The position numbers were made by a program, and so were the translations under genes. From NCBI RefSeq assembly GCF_964340395.1, contig NC_135557.1:1707187-1771186 (forward strand): a stretch of DNA of 64,000 nucleotides. The letters run 5' to 3'. This document shows positions 1 through 13,144 of this stretch, in pieces. A model generated the notes under the pieces. The model did no database searches, was not told the DNA's origin, and worked only from the letters and a program-made list of their open reading frames with translations. Within the stretch, counting starts at the first letter, position 1; every line of letters begins with the position of its first letter. The DNA is from Glandiceps talaboti. Lineage: Eukaryota; Hemichordata; Enteropneusta; Spengelidae.

Positions 1-3000
1 ATATAGTACAAAATACCCCCCCCCCCCCATATTGTATGCGTGTTATTGAAATACAGTATAGTAAAAAATACCCCCCTCCCGCATATTGTATGTATTTTAT
101 TGAAATACAATATAGTACAAAATAACCCCCCCCATATTGTATGTATGTTATTGAAATACAATATAGTAAAAAATACCCCCCCCCCCGCATATTATATGCA
201 TGTTATTGAAATGCAATATAGTAAAAAATACCCTCCCCCCATATTGTATGCATGTTATTGAAATACAATATAGTACAAAATACCCCCCCCCTCCATATTG
301 TATGCATGTTATTGAAATACAATATAGTACAAAATACCCCCCCCCCTCCATATTGTATGCGTGTTATTGAAATGCAATATAGTAAAAATTACCCCCCCCT
401 CCATATTGTATGCATGTTATTGAAATACAATATAGTAAAAAATACCCTCCCCCCATATTGTATGTATTTTATTGAAATACAATATACTCCCCCCCCCGCA
501 TATTGTATGCATGTTATTGAAATACAATATAGTAAAAAATACCCCCCCCCTCCATATTGTATGTATGTTATTGAAATGCAATATAGTAAAAATACCCCCC
601 CCATATTGTATGTATTTTATTGAAATACAATATACTAAAAAATACCCCCCCCCCCGCATATTGTATGCGTGTTATTGAAATACAATATAGTACAAAATAC
701 CCCCCCCCCATATTGTATGTATGTTATTGAAATACAATATAGTAAAAAATACCCTCCCCCCATATTGTATGTATGTTATTGAAATACAATATAGTAAAAA
801 ATATCCCCCCATATTGTATGTATGTTATTGAAATGCAATATAGTACCCCCCCCATATTGTATGAATGTTATTGAAATACAATAAAGTAAAAAATACCCCC
901 CCCCCATATTGTATGCATATTACTGAAATACAATATAGTAAAAAATACCCCCCCCATATTGTATGCATATTACTGAAATACAATATAGTAAAAAATACCC
1001 CCCCCCCTTATATTGTATGCGTGTTATTGAAATACAATATAGTAAAAAGAACCCCCCCTTATATTGTATGCGTGTTATTGAAATACAATATAGTAAAAAA
1101 TACCCCCCCCTTATATTGTATGCGTGTTATTGAAATACAATATAGTAAAAAGTACCCCCCCCCTTATATTGTATGCGTGTTATTGAAATATAATATAGTA
1201 AAACATACCCCCCTCCCCCACATTGTATGCGTGTTATTGAAATACAATATAGTAAAAAATAACCCCCCCCCGCATATTGTATGTCTGTTATTGAAATACA
1301 ATATAGTAAAAAATACCCCCCCCCCCATATTGTATGCGTGTTATTGAAATACAATATAGTAAAAAATACCCCCCCCCATATTGTATGCGTGTTATTGAAA
1401 TACAATATAGTAAAAAATAACCCCCCCCATATTGTATGTCTGTTATTGAAATACAATATAGTAAAAAATACCCCCCCTACCCCATATTGTATGTATGTTA
1501 TTGAAATACAATATAGTAAAAAATACCCCCCCCCATATTGTATGTCTGTTACTGAAATACAATATAGTAAAAAATACCCCCCCCCCCCGCATATTGTATG
1601 CATGTTATTGAAATACAATATAGTAAAAAATACCCCCCCCCATATTGTATGCATGTTATTGAAATACAATATAGTAAAAAATACCCCCCCCCCTCCATAT
1701 TGTATGCGTGTTATTGAAATACAATATAGTAAAAAATAACCCCCCCATATTGTATGCATGTTATTGAAATACAATATAGTTAAAAATACCCCCCCCCCCC
1801 ATATTGTATGCATGTTATTGAAATACAATATAGTAAAAAATACCCCCCCCCCATATTGTATGCGTGTTATTGAAATACAATATAGTAAAAAATAAACCCC
1901 CCCCCCATATTGTATGTATGTTACTGAAATACAATATAGTAAAAAATACCCCCCCCCCATATTGTTTGCATGTTATTGAAATACAATATAGTAAAAAATA
2001 TCCCCCCCATATTGTTTGCATGGTATTGAAATACAATATATTAAAAAATACCCCCCCATATTGTATGTTATTGAAATATAATATAGTAAAAAATACCCCC
2101 CCCATATTGTATGTATGTTATTGAAATGCAATATAGTACCCCCCCCATATTGTATGAATGTTATTGAAATACAATAAAGTAAAAAATACCCCCCCCCCCC
2201 GCATATTGTATGCATATTACTGAAATACAATATAGTAAAAAATACCCCCCCCCCCCGCATATTGTATGCATGTTATTGAAATGCTATATAGTACCCCCCC
2301 CCATATTGTATGAATGTTATTGAAATACAATAAAGTAAAAAAAAAAACCCCGCATATTGTATGCATGTTACTGAAATACAATATAGTACAAAATACCCCC
2401 CCTCCCGCATATTGTATGTATGTTATTGAAATACAATATGGTAAAAAATATCCCCCCCCCCGCATATTGTATGCGTGTTATTGAAATACAATATAGTAAA
2501 AAATACCCCCCCCGCATATTGTATGCATGTTATTGAAATACAATATAGTACAAAATACCCCCCCCCCCCATATTGTATGTATGTTACTGAAATACAATAT
2601 AGTACAAAATACCCCCCCCCCATATTGTATGCGTGTTATTGAAATACAATATAGTAAAAAATCCCCCCCCACCCATATTGTATGTATGTTATTGAAATAC
2701 AATATAGTACAAAATACCCCCCCTCCCGCATATTGTATGTATGTTATTGAAATACAATATAGTAAAAAATACCCCCCTCCCGCATATTGTATGTATGTTA
2801 TTGAAATACAATATGGTAAAAAATATCCCCCCCCGCATATTGTATGCGTGTTATTGAAATACAATATAGTAAAAAATACCCCCCCCCATATTGTATGCAT
2901 GTTATTGAAATACAATATAGTAAAAAATACCCCCCCCCCCGCATATTGTATGTATGTTATTGAAATACAATATAGTAAAAAATACACCCCCCTCCCCCAT

Positions 3001-4001
3001 ATTGTATGTATGTTATTGAAATACAATATAGTAAAAAATTTCCCCCCCTCCCCCATATTGTATGCGTGTTATTGAAATACAGTATAGTAAAAAATACCCC
3101 CCCTCCCGCATATTGTATGTATGTTATTGAAATACAATATAGTACAAAATACCCCCCCCCCTCCCGCATATTGTATGTATGTTATTGAAATACAATATAG
3201 TACAAAATACCCCCCCCCCTCCATATTGTATGCATGTTATTGAAATACAATATAGTAAAAAATACCCTCCCCCCATATTGTATGTATTTTATTGAAATAC
3301 AATATAGTACAAAATACCCCCCCCCCTCCATATTGTATGCATGTTATTGAAATACAATATAGTACAAAATACCCCCCCCCCCCTCCATATTGTATGTATG
3401 TTATTGAAATGCAATATAGTACCCCCCCATATTGTATGCATGTTATTGAAATACAATATAGTAAAAAATACCCCCCCATATTGTATGTATGTTATTGAAA
3501 TACAATATAGTAAAAAATACCCCCCCATATTGTATGCATATTACTGAAATACAATATAGTAAAAAATACCCCCCCCCCCCCCCGCATATTGTATGCGTGT
3601 TATTGAAATACAATATAGTAAAATATACCCCCCATATTGTATGTATGTTATTGAAATACAATAAAGTAAAAAATACCCCCCCCCCCCCCATTTTGTATGC
3701 ATATTACTGAAATACAATATAGTAAAAAATACCCCCCCCCCCCGCATATTGTATGCGTGTTATTGAAATACAATATAGTAAAATATACCCCCCATATTGT
3801 ATGTATGTTATTGAAATACAATATAGTAAAAAATACCCCTTCCCATATTGTATGCGTGTTATTGAAATACAATATAGTAAAAAGTACCCCCCCTTATATT
3901 GTATGCGTGTTATTGAAATATAATATAGTAAAACATACCCCCCCCCCCACATTGTATGCGTGTTATTGAAATACAATATAGTAAAAAATACCCCCCCCCC
4001 C
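1..4001. repeat. About 50-bp satellite with variable C tract, about 80 copies
   Basis: The unit is ATATTGTAT, about 13 nt, ATACAATATAG, an A-rich spacer, TAC, then 6 to about 17 C. The C tract makes the period vary (about 45-57 bp). ATATTGTAT and ATACAATAT are reverse complements, so every unit has a 9-bp dyad. Short open frames on both strands are products of the repeat. The array is cut by the left window edge. Confidence 0.95.
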
Positions 4002-7000
4002 TAATGTGGTATTGTAAAGAATGAATCTATAACACAATTAGAGGACAATACACCTAGAGTAGTATTGTAAAGAATGAATCTAGAGCACAATCAGAGGACA
4101 ATACACCTAGAGTTGTATTGTAAAGAATGAATCTATAACACAATTAGAGGACAATACACCTAGAGTTGTATTGTAAAGAATGAATCTATAACACAATTAG
4201 AGGACAATACACCTAGAGTTGTATTGTAAAGAATGAATCTATAACACAATTAGAGGACAATACACCTAGATTAGTATTGTAAAGAATGAATCTAGAGCAC
4301 AATCAGAGGACAATACACCTAGAGTAGTATTGTAAAGAATGAATCTAGAGCACAATCAGAGGACAATACACCTAGATTAGTATTGTAAAGAATGAATCTA
4401 GAGCACAATCAGAGGACAATACACCTAGATTAGTATTGTAAAGAATGAATCTATAACACAATCAGAGGACAATACACCTAGAGTAGTATTGTAAAGAATG
4501 AATATAGAGCACAATTAGAGGACAACACACCTAATGTGGTATTGTAAAGAATGAATCTATAACACAATTAGAGGACAATACACCTAATGTGGTATTGTAA
4601 AGAATGAATCTATAACACAATTAGAGGACAATACACCTAATGTGGTATTGTAAAGAATGAATCTATAACACAATCAGAGGACAATACACCTAGAGTAGTA
4701 TTGTAAAGAATGAATCTATAACACAATTAGAGGACAATACACCTAGATTAGTATTGTAAAGAATGAATCTATAACACAATTAGAGGACAATACACCTAGA
4801 GTAGTATTGTAAAGAATGAATCTAGAGCACAATTAGAGGACAATACACCTAGATTAGTATTGTAAAGAATGAATCTATAACACAATTAGAGGACAATACA
4901 CCTAGATTAGTATTGTAAAGAATGAATCTATAACACAATTAGAGGACAATACACCTAGAGTAGTATTGTAAAGAATGAATCTAGAGCACAATTAGAGGAC
5001 AATACACCTAGAGTTGTATTGTAAAGAATGAATCTATAACACAATTAGAGGACAATACACCTAGATTAGTATTGTAAAGAATGAATCTAGAGCACAATCA
5101 GAGGACAATACACCTAGAGTAGTATTGTAAAGAATGAATCTAGAACACAATCAGAGGACAATACACCTAGAGTAGTATTGTAAAGAATGAATATAGAGCA
5201 CAATTAGAGGACAACACACCTAATGTGGTATTGTAAAGAATGAATCTATAACACAATTAGAGGACAATACACCTAATGTGGTATTGTAAAGAATGAATCT
5301 ATAACACAATTAGAGGACAATACACCTAATGTGGTATTGTAAAGAATGAATCTATAACACAATCAGAGGACAATACACCTAGAGTAGTATTGTAAAGAAT
5401 GAATCTATAGCACAATTAGAGGACAATACACCTAGATTAGTATTGTAAAGAATGAATCTATAACACAATTAGAGGACAATACACCTAGATTAGTATTGTA
5501 AAGAATGAATCTATAACACAATTAGAGGACAATACACCTAGATTAGTATTGTAAAGAATGAATCTATAACACAATTAGAGGACAATACACCTAATGTGGT
5601 ATTGTAAAGAATGAATCTATAACACAATCAGAGGACAATACACCTAGAGTAGTATTGTAAAGAATGAATCTATAACACAATTAGAGGACAATACACCTAG
5701 ATTAGTATTGTAAAGAATGAATCTATAACACAATTAGAGGACAATACACCTAGATTAGTATTGTAAAGAATGAATCTATAACACAATTAGAGGACAATAC
5801 ACCTAAAGTAGTATTGTAAAGAATGAATCTAGAGCACAATTAGAGGACAATACACCTAGATTAGTATTGTAAAGAATGAATCTAGAGCACAATCAGAGGA
5901 CAATACACCTAGAGTAGTATTGTAAAGAATGAATCTACAACACAATTAGAGGACAATACACCTAAAGTAGTATTGTAAAGAATGAATCTAGAGCACAATC
6001 AGAGGACAATACACCTAGAGTAGTATTGTAAAGAATGAATCTAGAGCACAATCAGAGGACAATACACCTAGAGTAGTATTGTAAAGAATGAATCTACAAC
6101 ACAATTAGAGGACAATACACCTAAAGTAGTATTGTAAAGAATGAATCTAGAGCACAATCAGAGGACAATACACCTAGAGTAGTATTGTAAAGAATGAATC
6201 TAGAGCACAATCAGAGGACAATACACCTAGAGTAGTATTGTAAAGAATGAATCTAGAGCACAATTAGAGGACAATACACCTAGAGTAGTATTGTAAAGAA
6301 TGAATCTAGAGCACAATCAGAGGACAATACACCTAGAGTAGTATTGTAAAGAATGAATCTAGAGCACAATTAGAGGACAATACACCTAAAGTAGTATTGT
6401 AAAGAATGAATCTAGAGCACAATTAGAGGACAATACACCTAGATTAGTATTGTAAAGAATGAATCTATAACATAATTAGAGGACAATACACCTAGAGTAG
6501 TATTGTAAAGAATGAATCTAGAGCACAATTAGAGGACAATACACCTAGAGTAGTATTGTAAAGAATGAATCTAGAGCACAATTAGAGGACAATACACCTA
6601 AAGTAGTATTGTAAAGAATGAATCTAGAGCACAATTAGAGGACAATACACCTAATGTGGTATTGTAAAGAATGAATCTAGAGCACAATTAGAGGACAATA
6701 CACCTAGAGTAGTATTGTAAAGAATGAATCTAGAGCACAATTAGAGGACAATACACCTAGAGTAGTATTGTAAAGAATGAATCTAGAGCACAATTAGAGG
6801 ACAATACACCTAGATTAGTATTGTAAAGAATGAATCTATAACACAATTAGAGGACAATACACCTAGATTAGTATTGTAAAGAATGAATCTATAACACAAT
6901 CAGAGGACAGTACACCTAGAGTAGTATTGTAAAGAATGAATCTATAACACAATTAGAGGACAATACACCTAGAGTAGTATTGTAAAGAATGAATTTATAA

Positions 7001-7836
7001 CACAATTAGAGGACAATACACCTAGAGTAGTATTGTAAAGAATGAATCTAGAGCACAATCAGAGGACAATACACCTAGAGTAGTATTGTAAAGAATGAAT
7101 CTAGAGCACAATCAGAGGACAATACACCTAGATTAGTATTGTAAAGAATGAATCTAGAGCACAATTAGAGGACAATACACCTAGAGTAGTATTGTAAAGA
7201 ATGAATCTAGAGCACAATTAGAGGACAATACACCTGGAGTAGTATTGTAAAGAATGAATCTATAACACAATTAGAGGACAATACACCTAGAGTAGTATTG
7301 TAAAGAATGAATCTAGAGCACAATTAGAGGACAATACACCTAGAGTAGTATTGTAAAGAATGAATCTAGAGCACAATTAGAGGACATTAAACCTAGATTA
7401 GTATTGTAAAGAATGAATCTAGAGCACAATTAGAGGACAATACACCTAGAGTAGTATTGTAAAGAATGAATCTAGAGCACAATTAGAGGACAATACACCT
7501 AGATTAGTATTGTAAAGAATGAATCTAGAGCACAATCAGAGGACATTAAACCTAGAGTGGTATTGTAAAGAATGAATCTAGAGCACAATTAGAGGACAAT
7601 ACACCTAGAGTAGTATTGTAAAGAATGAATCTAGAGCACAATTAGAGGACAATACACCTAGATTAGTATTGTAAAGAATGAATCTAGAGCACAATCAGAG
7701 GACATTAAACCTAGAGTGGTATTGTAAAGAATGAATCTAGAGCACAATTAGAGGACAATACACCTAAAGTAGTATTGTAAAGAATGAATCTAGAGCACAA
7801 TCAGAGGACATTAAACCTAGAGTAGTATTGTAAAGG
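4002..7836. repeat. 53-bp satellite, about 72 copies
   Basis: The unit runs GTATTGTAAAGAATGAATC, then TATAACACAATTAGAGG or the TAGAGCACAATCAGAGG variant, then ACAATACACCTAGAGTA. The period is exactly 53 bp where checked (4009, 4062, 4115). GTATTGT and ACAATAC form a 7-bp dyad. It abuts the preceding satellite with no spacer and ends at a unique sequence near 7837. Confidence 0.95.
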
Positions 7837-7837
7837 G

Positions 7838-10370
7838 TTTCAATATAGAACTGTGAACAACAGTCTCATTCGATGGCCATATCCTGACCAAATTGCCGGG
7901 GGTGGGGGGGGGGGGGTGGGTGGGTGCAGAACGTTGTCTTGGTGCAATCATGCATTTGAAATTTAGAAAGGTGGCTAATTTACTGAAATTTGCATGCAAT
8001 TTACATAATATCTATTTTAGCATACGCAATTAAATATCATATGTAAGGCCAGAAAAAATAAAAAAGCTATTCAACGGGCAACTTAACCCATCACATAGGG
8101 TAGGTAGGTCAATTTCATTTTTTCACACTGCTTGACAGGATGTAAAATCAAACCATATATAATGATAGCAAAATACTTCAGGTCGAGTTTAGATAGAACT
8201 TATTCAGTCATCTTGATACTATCTCATGCAATTTGTCTGCATAGCTACAGTTAGGAAATGTACACAATTTACGGTTAAACAAATAGTGTAGCTCCTCTCA
8301 CCCTCTCCTCTCAAAAAATGTTAAGGCCGGCCAAATGAAACTCAAACGTTATTTTAGCCACTCCTTCTGTCACCTACACTGCAGTGGAAATATAAAATTA
8401 CATGGCACAATGATGCATTAAAATAATAGTGATAGCCAACTACGATAATACTCCAAATGAGATTACTTTACACAGGATGTGGATTTCACATTCGTAATGT
8501 CTCTAATTAGCTCTAACCTATACAGGGAGGTACTTAGCCAGCCACCTTCCATCTTGTTTTGGGAGAAAGACAATTATCACTTTGATTGCTACTGATTGGA
8601 AGGAGACAACTGCAAAGGTGAAAAAATGAAAATAAGTCAGTGTAGGAGGCCATTAGATGCATAAAATATCTAACCGTAGACATAATTTAAAGTCTTAAAA
8701 TGCTTGAATATGGTAATAAAATACCAGAATTGAAACAATTATGCTATGCATTGCATATTATCTGGAAGTGTATTTTGTGGTGGCAAAGCTGAAAAATGTT
8801 TTGCGGGTGTGTACTTGGTAAATGACGTCTCCTGAAATTTAATTTGGTTAAAATAAATTCCGAATAAAGAGCAAAACATTTCAAGACTTTCAGACGTTTG
8901 ATGGCCCAATGACTGCTCAGCCCACTCCCATGGCCATAAACTTTTGCTCACTTCTTTTCAGAGCACATTATGCAACAGATTAATTTAATCTCAATTCATG
9001 CTTGTATGCTTCATCAGAGCCAAGTAACCCACTCTATAAGATATTATATAATTTGGAATAGACTCAAATGTATATTGTTAATGTATTATTCAGAAAATAT
9101 AAAGAAATCTCCTTAATTTTGAAACAAAGTGTGCATTTTACTGACATGCGAAGCCCGCATGAGGATATATTGCCCATCACCAAAAAATATATGGGTAGGT
9201 TGAACAGCTTTTTCATTTTTGAGGCCTAATGTCGTATCTTTCAAAGTAGTTGCCAAAAAGATGTCACATTCAAAGTAAAAAAAAATTTAAATAAAATAAA
9301 TAAGTAACTCAACAAAATCATCATTTTCTTTACCCAACTCCCAAAACTTTTATGGCCCTCCTTTTCGTTGGAACCCAAGGTGACCTCTATGGAAAGCCGT
9401 TCAGGCCAAAAGTATTTTCTTATTTTAGCTGTAGTATTTTATATTTTTCGTACTTACAAACTAATTTTAACAGTTTATGTACTTTTATTCCATGTTCACA
9501 TTATTTTAATTGAAATAAGTTTTCATTTATTTGAGAATATTATTTTATTTTTCGTCAAACCAGAATTTTTTTTAAGGATTATATATAATTGAAAGTCAAA
9601 GTGCAATATACTAGTAAGCCAAGCATTTACATGACATGTTCTGTAATTCGTGTGGTAGCTAGGTAATACATGTACATGTATATGTATAGTTTTGTTTGAA
9701 CTAATAAGAAATATTAAAGAATTCATGTAAGAAACAGGGACAAGAACAAATATTGACATGTACCACATTTCAGACAAGGCTATATGCCATTGTAGAAAGG
9801 ATTTTTTTCTTCCATCACAATCTAAAACACAATGACCCCCCCCCCCCCCCATCCACAATTTTCAAAACCACGTGTCCCCCCCCCCCCGTGCCAATTTCAA
9901 AAACCGGGTGACCCCCTACATATTCACCCCCACCCCCGGCCGAAGAAACTGACCGGTCCCTTAGATAAGACGAAAGAATATCATGACTATACATGTTTAG
10001 TATTTTAAAAGAAAATAAATGTCCTCAAGGCGCCTGTTGTTTCAAATTCACGGACGAAACCGTCATTCACGTAATTTGCATAGTCATGTTTAGACATAAC
10101 CTCGTAGCGTATACAACGTAATTTGCATATAGTCATGTTTAGACATAACCTCGTAGCGTATACATCCAGACTCGAGCTAAGCCGTGATCTACTACAAGTA
10201 CTAGTCTGGTTTATGGTAAGCCACAGAAAGTGAAACAGTCACTGGGAACGGTGTTTTTGAATAATAACGTCATTATATTGTATTATGATCATCCTAGACT
10301 AGAATATCACCATCCTTGACTGTTCACAAGTGACTGTGAGCAATCCACGGAATTTGAGACTGAACTAGAT
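7838..10370. other. Intergenic sequence, no gene seen
   Basis: No convincing coding sequence. It contains G-rich and C-rich runs (about 7898-7925, 9836-9935) and a direct duplication of about 47 bp around TCATGTTTAGACATAACCTC at about 10071-10165. Short open frames here have no recognisable domain. Confidence 0.5.
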
Positions 10371-10371
10371 C

Positions 10372-10426
<55 letters not shown>

Positions 10427-11265
10427 TTCATCATCATCATCATCATCATCTTTATTACTTAACAACATGATGTGGAAAGCATGGTATAGTAAACACAATA
10501 CAATACAAGACAGAAATACAATACACATTACTTGTCTGCTTAGGATATCTTTCGAGATGTATATAAAATTTCAAAGGAATTTGGCAAAAGGAAGTTTATC
10601 ATCTGAACTTTGAATATACAAACATTTCTCTTGACTGTTTAAAAGTATTAAAATAAGCACATTTCAAAGATATTGAAGAAAATAAAACCTCTCTCTCATT
10701 TTCGTGCTGTGGGCAGTGAATAATAAAATGATATTCATCTTCAACAACTGAAGGGCAATACTTGCAAGATCTTTCATTGGCAGGAATTTTCGGCATACAC
10801 CTTCTACCCAACTCTATTTGTAAATGAAAATCAGATACTCTAAATTTTGTAATTAATCTACGACAAGTGGGATTCTTCATCTTGATTAGGTAGTTTTCTA
10901 GTTTGAATACAGATTTAAAAGTTCTATAAGTTCTAAGTTTGTTTTTATCACTACCATTTCTTCTAACATTTGCATAGATTGTCTTGAATTGTATTAAGGG
11001 TAGAATTAAAATTACAAATACAAGACCAAATATTGCTTTCACTATATTTATCAAGCATATCTGTTATATAGTTTCCCCAATTTGAATAACGCATGGAAGA
11101 TAAGTATGCTGCCTTTAATAAACAATCATCACTAATAACTAATCTATGCCAATACTTCAACATATGCTTAATAACAACAAAATTAACAGGAAAACGCGCG
11201 CCCCAATTCCCCAATAACCCCAAACAATATACATACGACATGATATCATCCATCTCAAGATCCAA
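10371..11265 (-). mobile_element. Degenerate non-LTR retrotransposon (LINE) 3' end
   Basis: On the minus strand, two overlapping frames (11265-10963, then 11054-10599) together look like the C-terminal part of a LINE ORF2. The first has HMLKYWHRLV and DNLCKC; the second has KLRTYRTFKSVFKLENYL, LITKFRVSDFHLQIE and a C-x2-C...H-x4-C cluster (CKYCPSVVEDEYHFIIHC) as found after the reverse transcriptase domain. A frameshift separates them. The (GAT)n tract at 10452-10371 is plausibly the element's microsatellite 3' tail. The 5' part, including reverse transcriptase, is absent or unrecognisable, so it is a dead copy. Confidence 0.7.
10373..10452. repeat. (ATC)n microsatellite
   Basis: About 26 trinucleotide copies with one interruption (CTTCAT). 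It lies at the 3' end of the minus-strand LINE fragment and is probably its tail. Confidence 0.95.
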
Positions 11266-11667
11266 GATCTGTTCTCCACATCAATATCTTAAAATGATCA
11301 CTTTGTGTTCTGAAATACTCTTCTTCTTTGACTCAACGTCCCTAGTGGAACAAAACGAGTAGGATGTGGTGTGTGCAAATGATTGTTATAATGTTGCTGT
11401 CCTGTGTTCTGTTGAATGTTAATAATGCTTGTTTGAATTGTTATGTTGATGATATATTGTAGTAAGGCTGCTTTCACAAAAACTTGTGGGGGGGGGGGGT
11501 GAGATTTTAGGGGGGGGGACTTGAAAATATATGGATAGTGTGTGTGTGTGTGTGTGGGGGGGGTACCTGAAAAAAATGTTATGGGTTGTAGGGGGGAACC
11601 GGAAAATAAATTGACATGACTTTTCAAACATGGGAAAATAAGCTTTTAAAATGTTGGTCTTCCTTTT

Positions 11668-11669
11668 TC

Positions 11670-11720
<51 letters not shown>
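11668..11720. repeat. (CAA)n microsatellite
   Basis: About 17 copies of the CAA trinucleotide ending in CAGCAGCAG. Confidence 0.95.
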
Positions 11721-11721
<1 letters not shown>

Positions 11722-12221
11722 GCAGCAGCTACAAACAACAGTTGCTCACAAGTTAGTAAAATGAAAAACAAAAACAGTCAAATTTTAAATTTTTTTGAAT
11801 AAACTGTTAATGTAATGATAAACTGAAATGGGCGAATTGAGTAGTACAGATTGTTTTTTGTTTGAAAATACCAGTGTCTTTCATGTACACTACTATCTAC
11901 TGAAATTTGGTTCATTTAATGTGTGAAATTACCTTTACATTGTACTGAATATATTCTTTGTGACATGACTGTGTTTTGGTTTGTGGTTATCACAATGATA
12001 TGTAACTTTTTTCATATAAATTCTTACTTGTATTAAATGACAGACAAATATGACAGACAACATTTTACATTTGCAGCTCTTGGAAGTTAAAAAAAAGAGT
12101 TGGAAAAGGTTCATCTCAGCCTGCCATCAAAATGTAAAATATGCACCTGCACTAAAACATATTTGACAAGTATCAAAAACTTCTGTGCAAGGTATTTTTT
12201 CATCCTATAGATATGACTATA

Positions 12222-12470
12222 TGGCAGGAATGCACAAAATAGACAAAGTTGAGGCTGTAAGATGCCACTATTATCAATCTAAAGAAAGTGAGAGTGATTT
12301 GTCATCTGATGACAGTGACAGTGAGAAATGATGATACAGCTAGTTCCAACTCTGATGAAGTTGAAGGAGAAATGGGTCTGATGATGATGATGATGACAAT
12401 GCCATGTTTATATACACAAGATCTGCAAGGAGAGCTACCACTTGGAAATCAAAAATTTAAATAAACACAT
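12222..12470 (+). pseudogene. Possible decayed coding remnant, acidic
   Basis: A short frame from the ATG near 12222 reads MAGMHKIDKVEAVRCHYYQS, then SKESESDLSSDDSDSEK and a stop. Acidic Ser/Asp/Glu-rich sequence continues in other frames (SSNSDEVEGEMG), then RSARRATTWKS. Composition is coding-like and sits inside the candidate DNA element, as an acidic transposase N-terminus might. No family is recognised and the evidence is thin. Confidence 0.2.
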
Positions 12471-13144
12471 TCTGAGACTTTGTTTAAAATCCTGCATTCA
12501 CCTTTGTAATCTAACATCAAAACCAGTCCAATAATCAAGCTCTTACAAGGTAAATGTATTACCAGGTTCATTAAGATATACAATTACTATGATAACAGGG
12601 CCATCTTAATTATCATTACCACTAATATATATCACTTGATTCCTATTCTGTTAGATGAAATGTGGCTGGCATTTTTGAGTCATACATTTATTTTCTTTTG
12701 ACATTATATTGAACTAATTTACATCAAACAAGAACGGGATACATGGCAATGCATTTTATTAAGAGTTTTTTTCAGTGTTATTTAGACCAATTTGATTTCT
12801 TTTAGCACACATTTAGGAAACTGAACTGGAACAATACAATATAAAACTCTATTTAGATAACATGTGCATCACAATATTTGCAAATACAACTAAAATGACA
12901 TTCAACTGTAACACTACTAGTATAATGTACTAATACAATATTGAACAGAAAACAAAGACTCAGTTGGTCTGCTGATCATTTTACAAGAGTTATTCAAAGT
13001 GTAATTCATTTACAAGTATATTTTGTTTTTTTTGAAAGGCAATGCACTGGTTAACATAACATTTTGTTTTAACTGGTGTTTGTGTATATATATACACACA
13101 ATATACAAATTGATTATATATGTAATGGACAAAGTTGGTATTAA

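Noticed and set aside
11298-11631. Pro/His-rich frames near 11.3-11.6 kb and the Gly-rich frame at 15576-15845
   Set aside because: Produced by G/C runs at the ends of the candidate DNA element; no domain.
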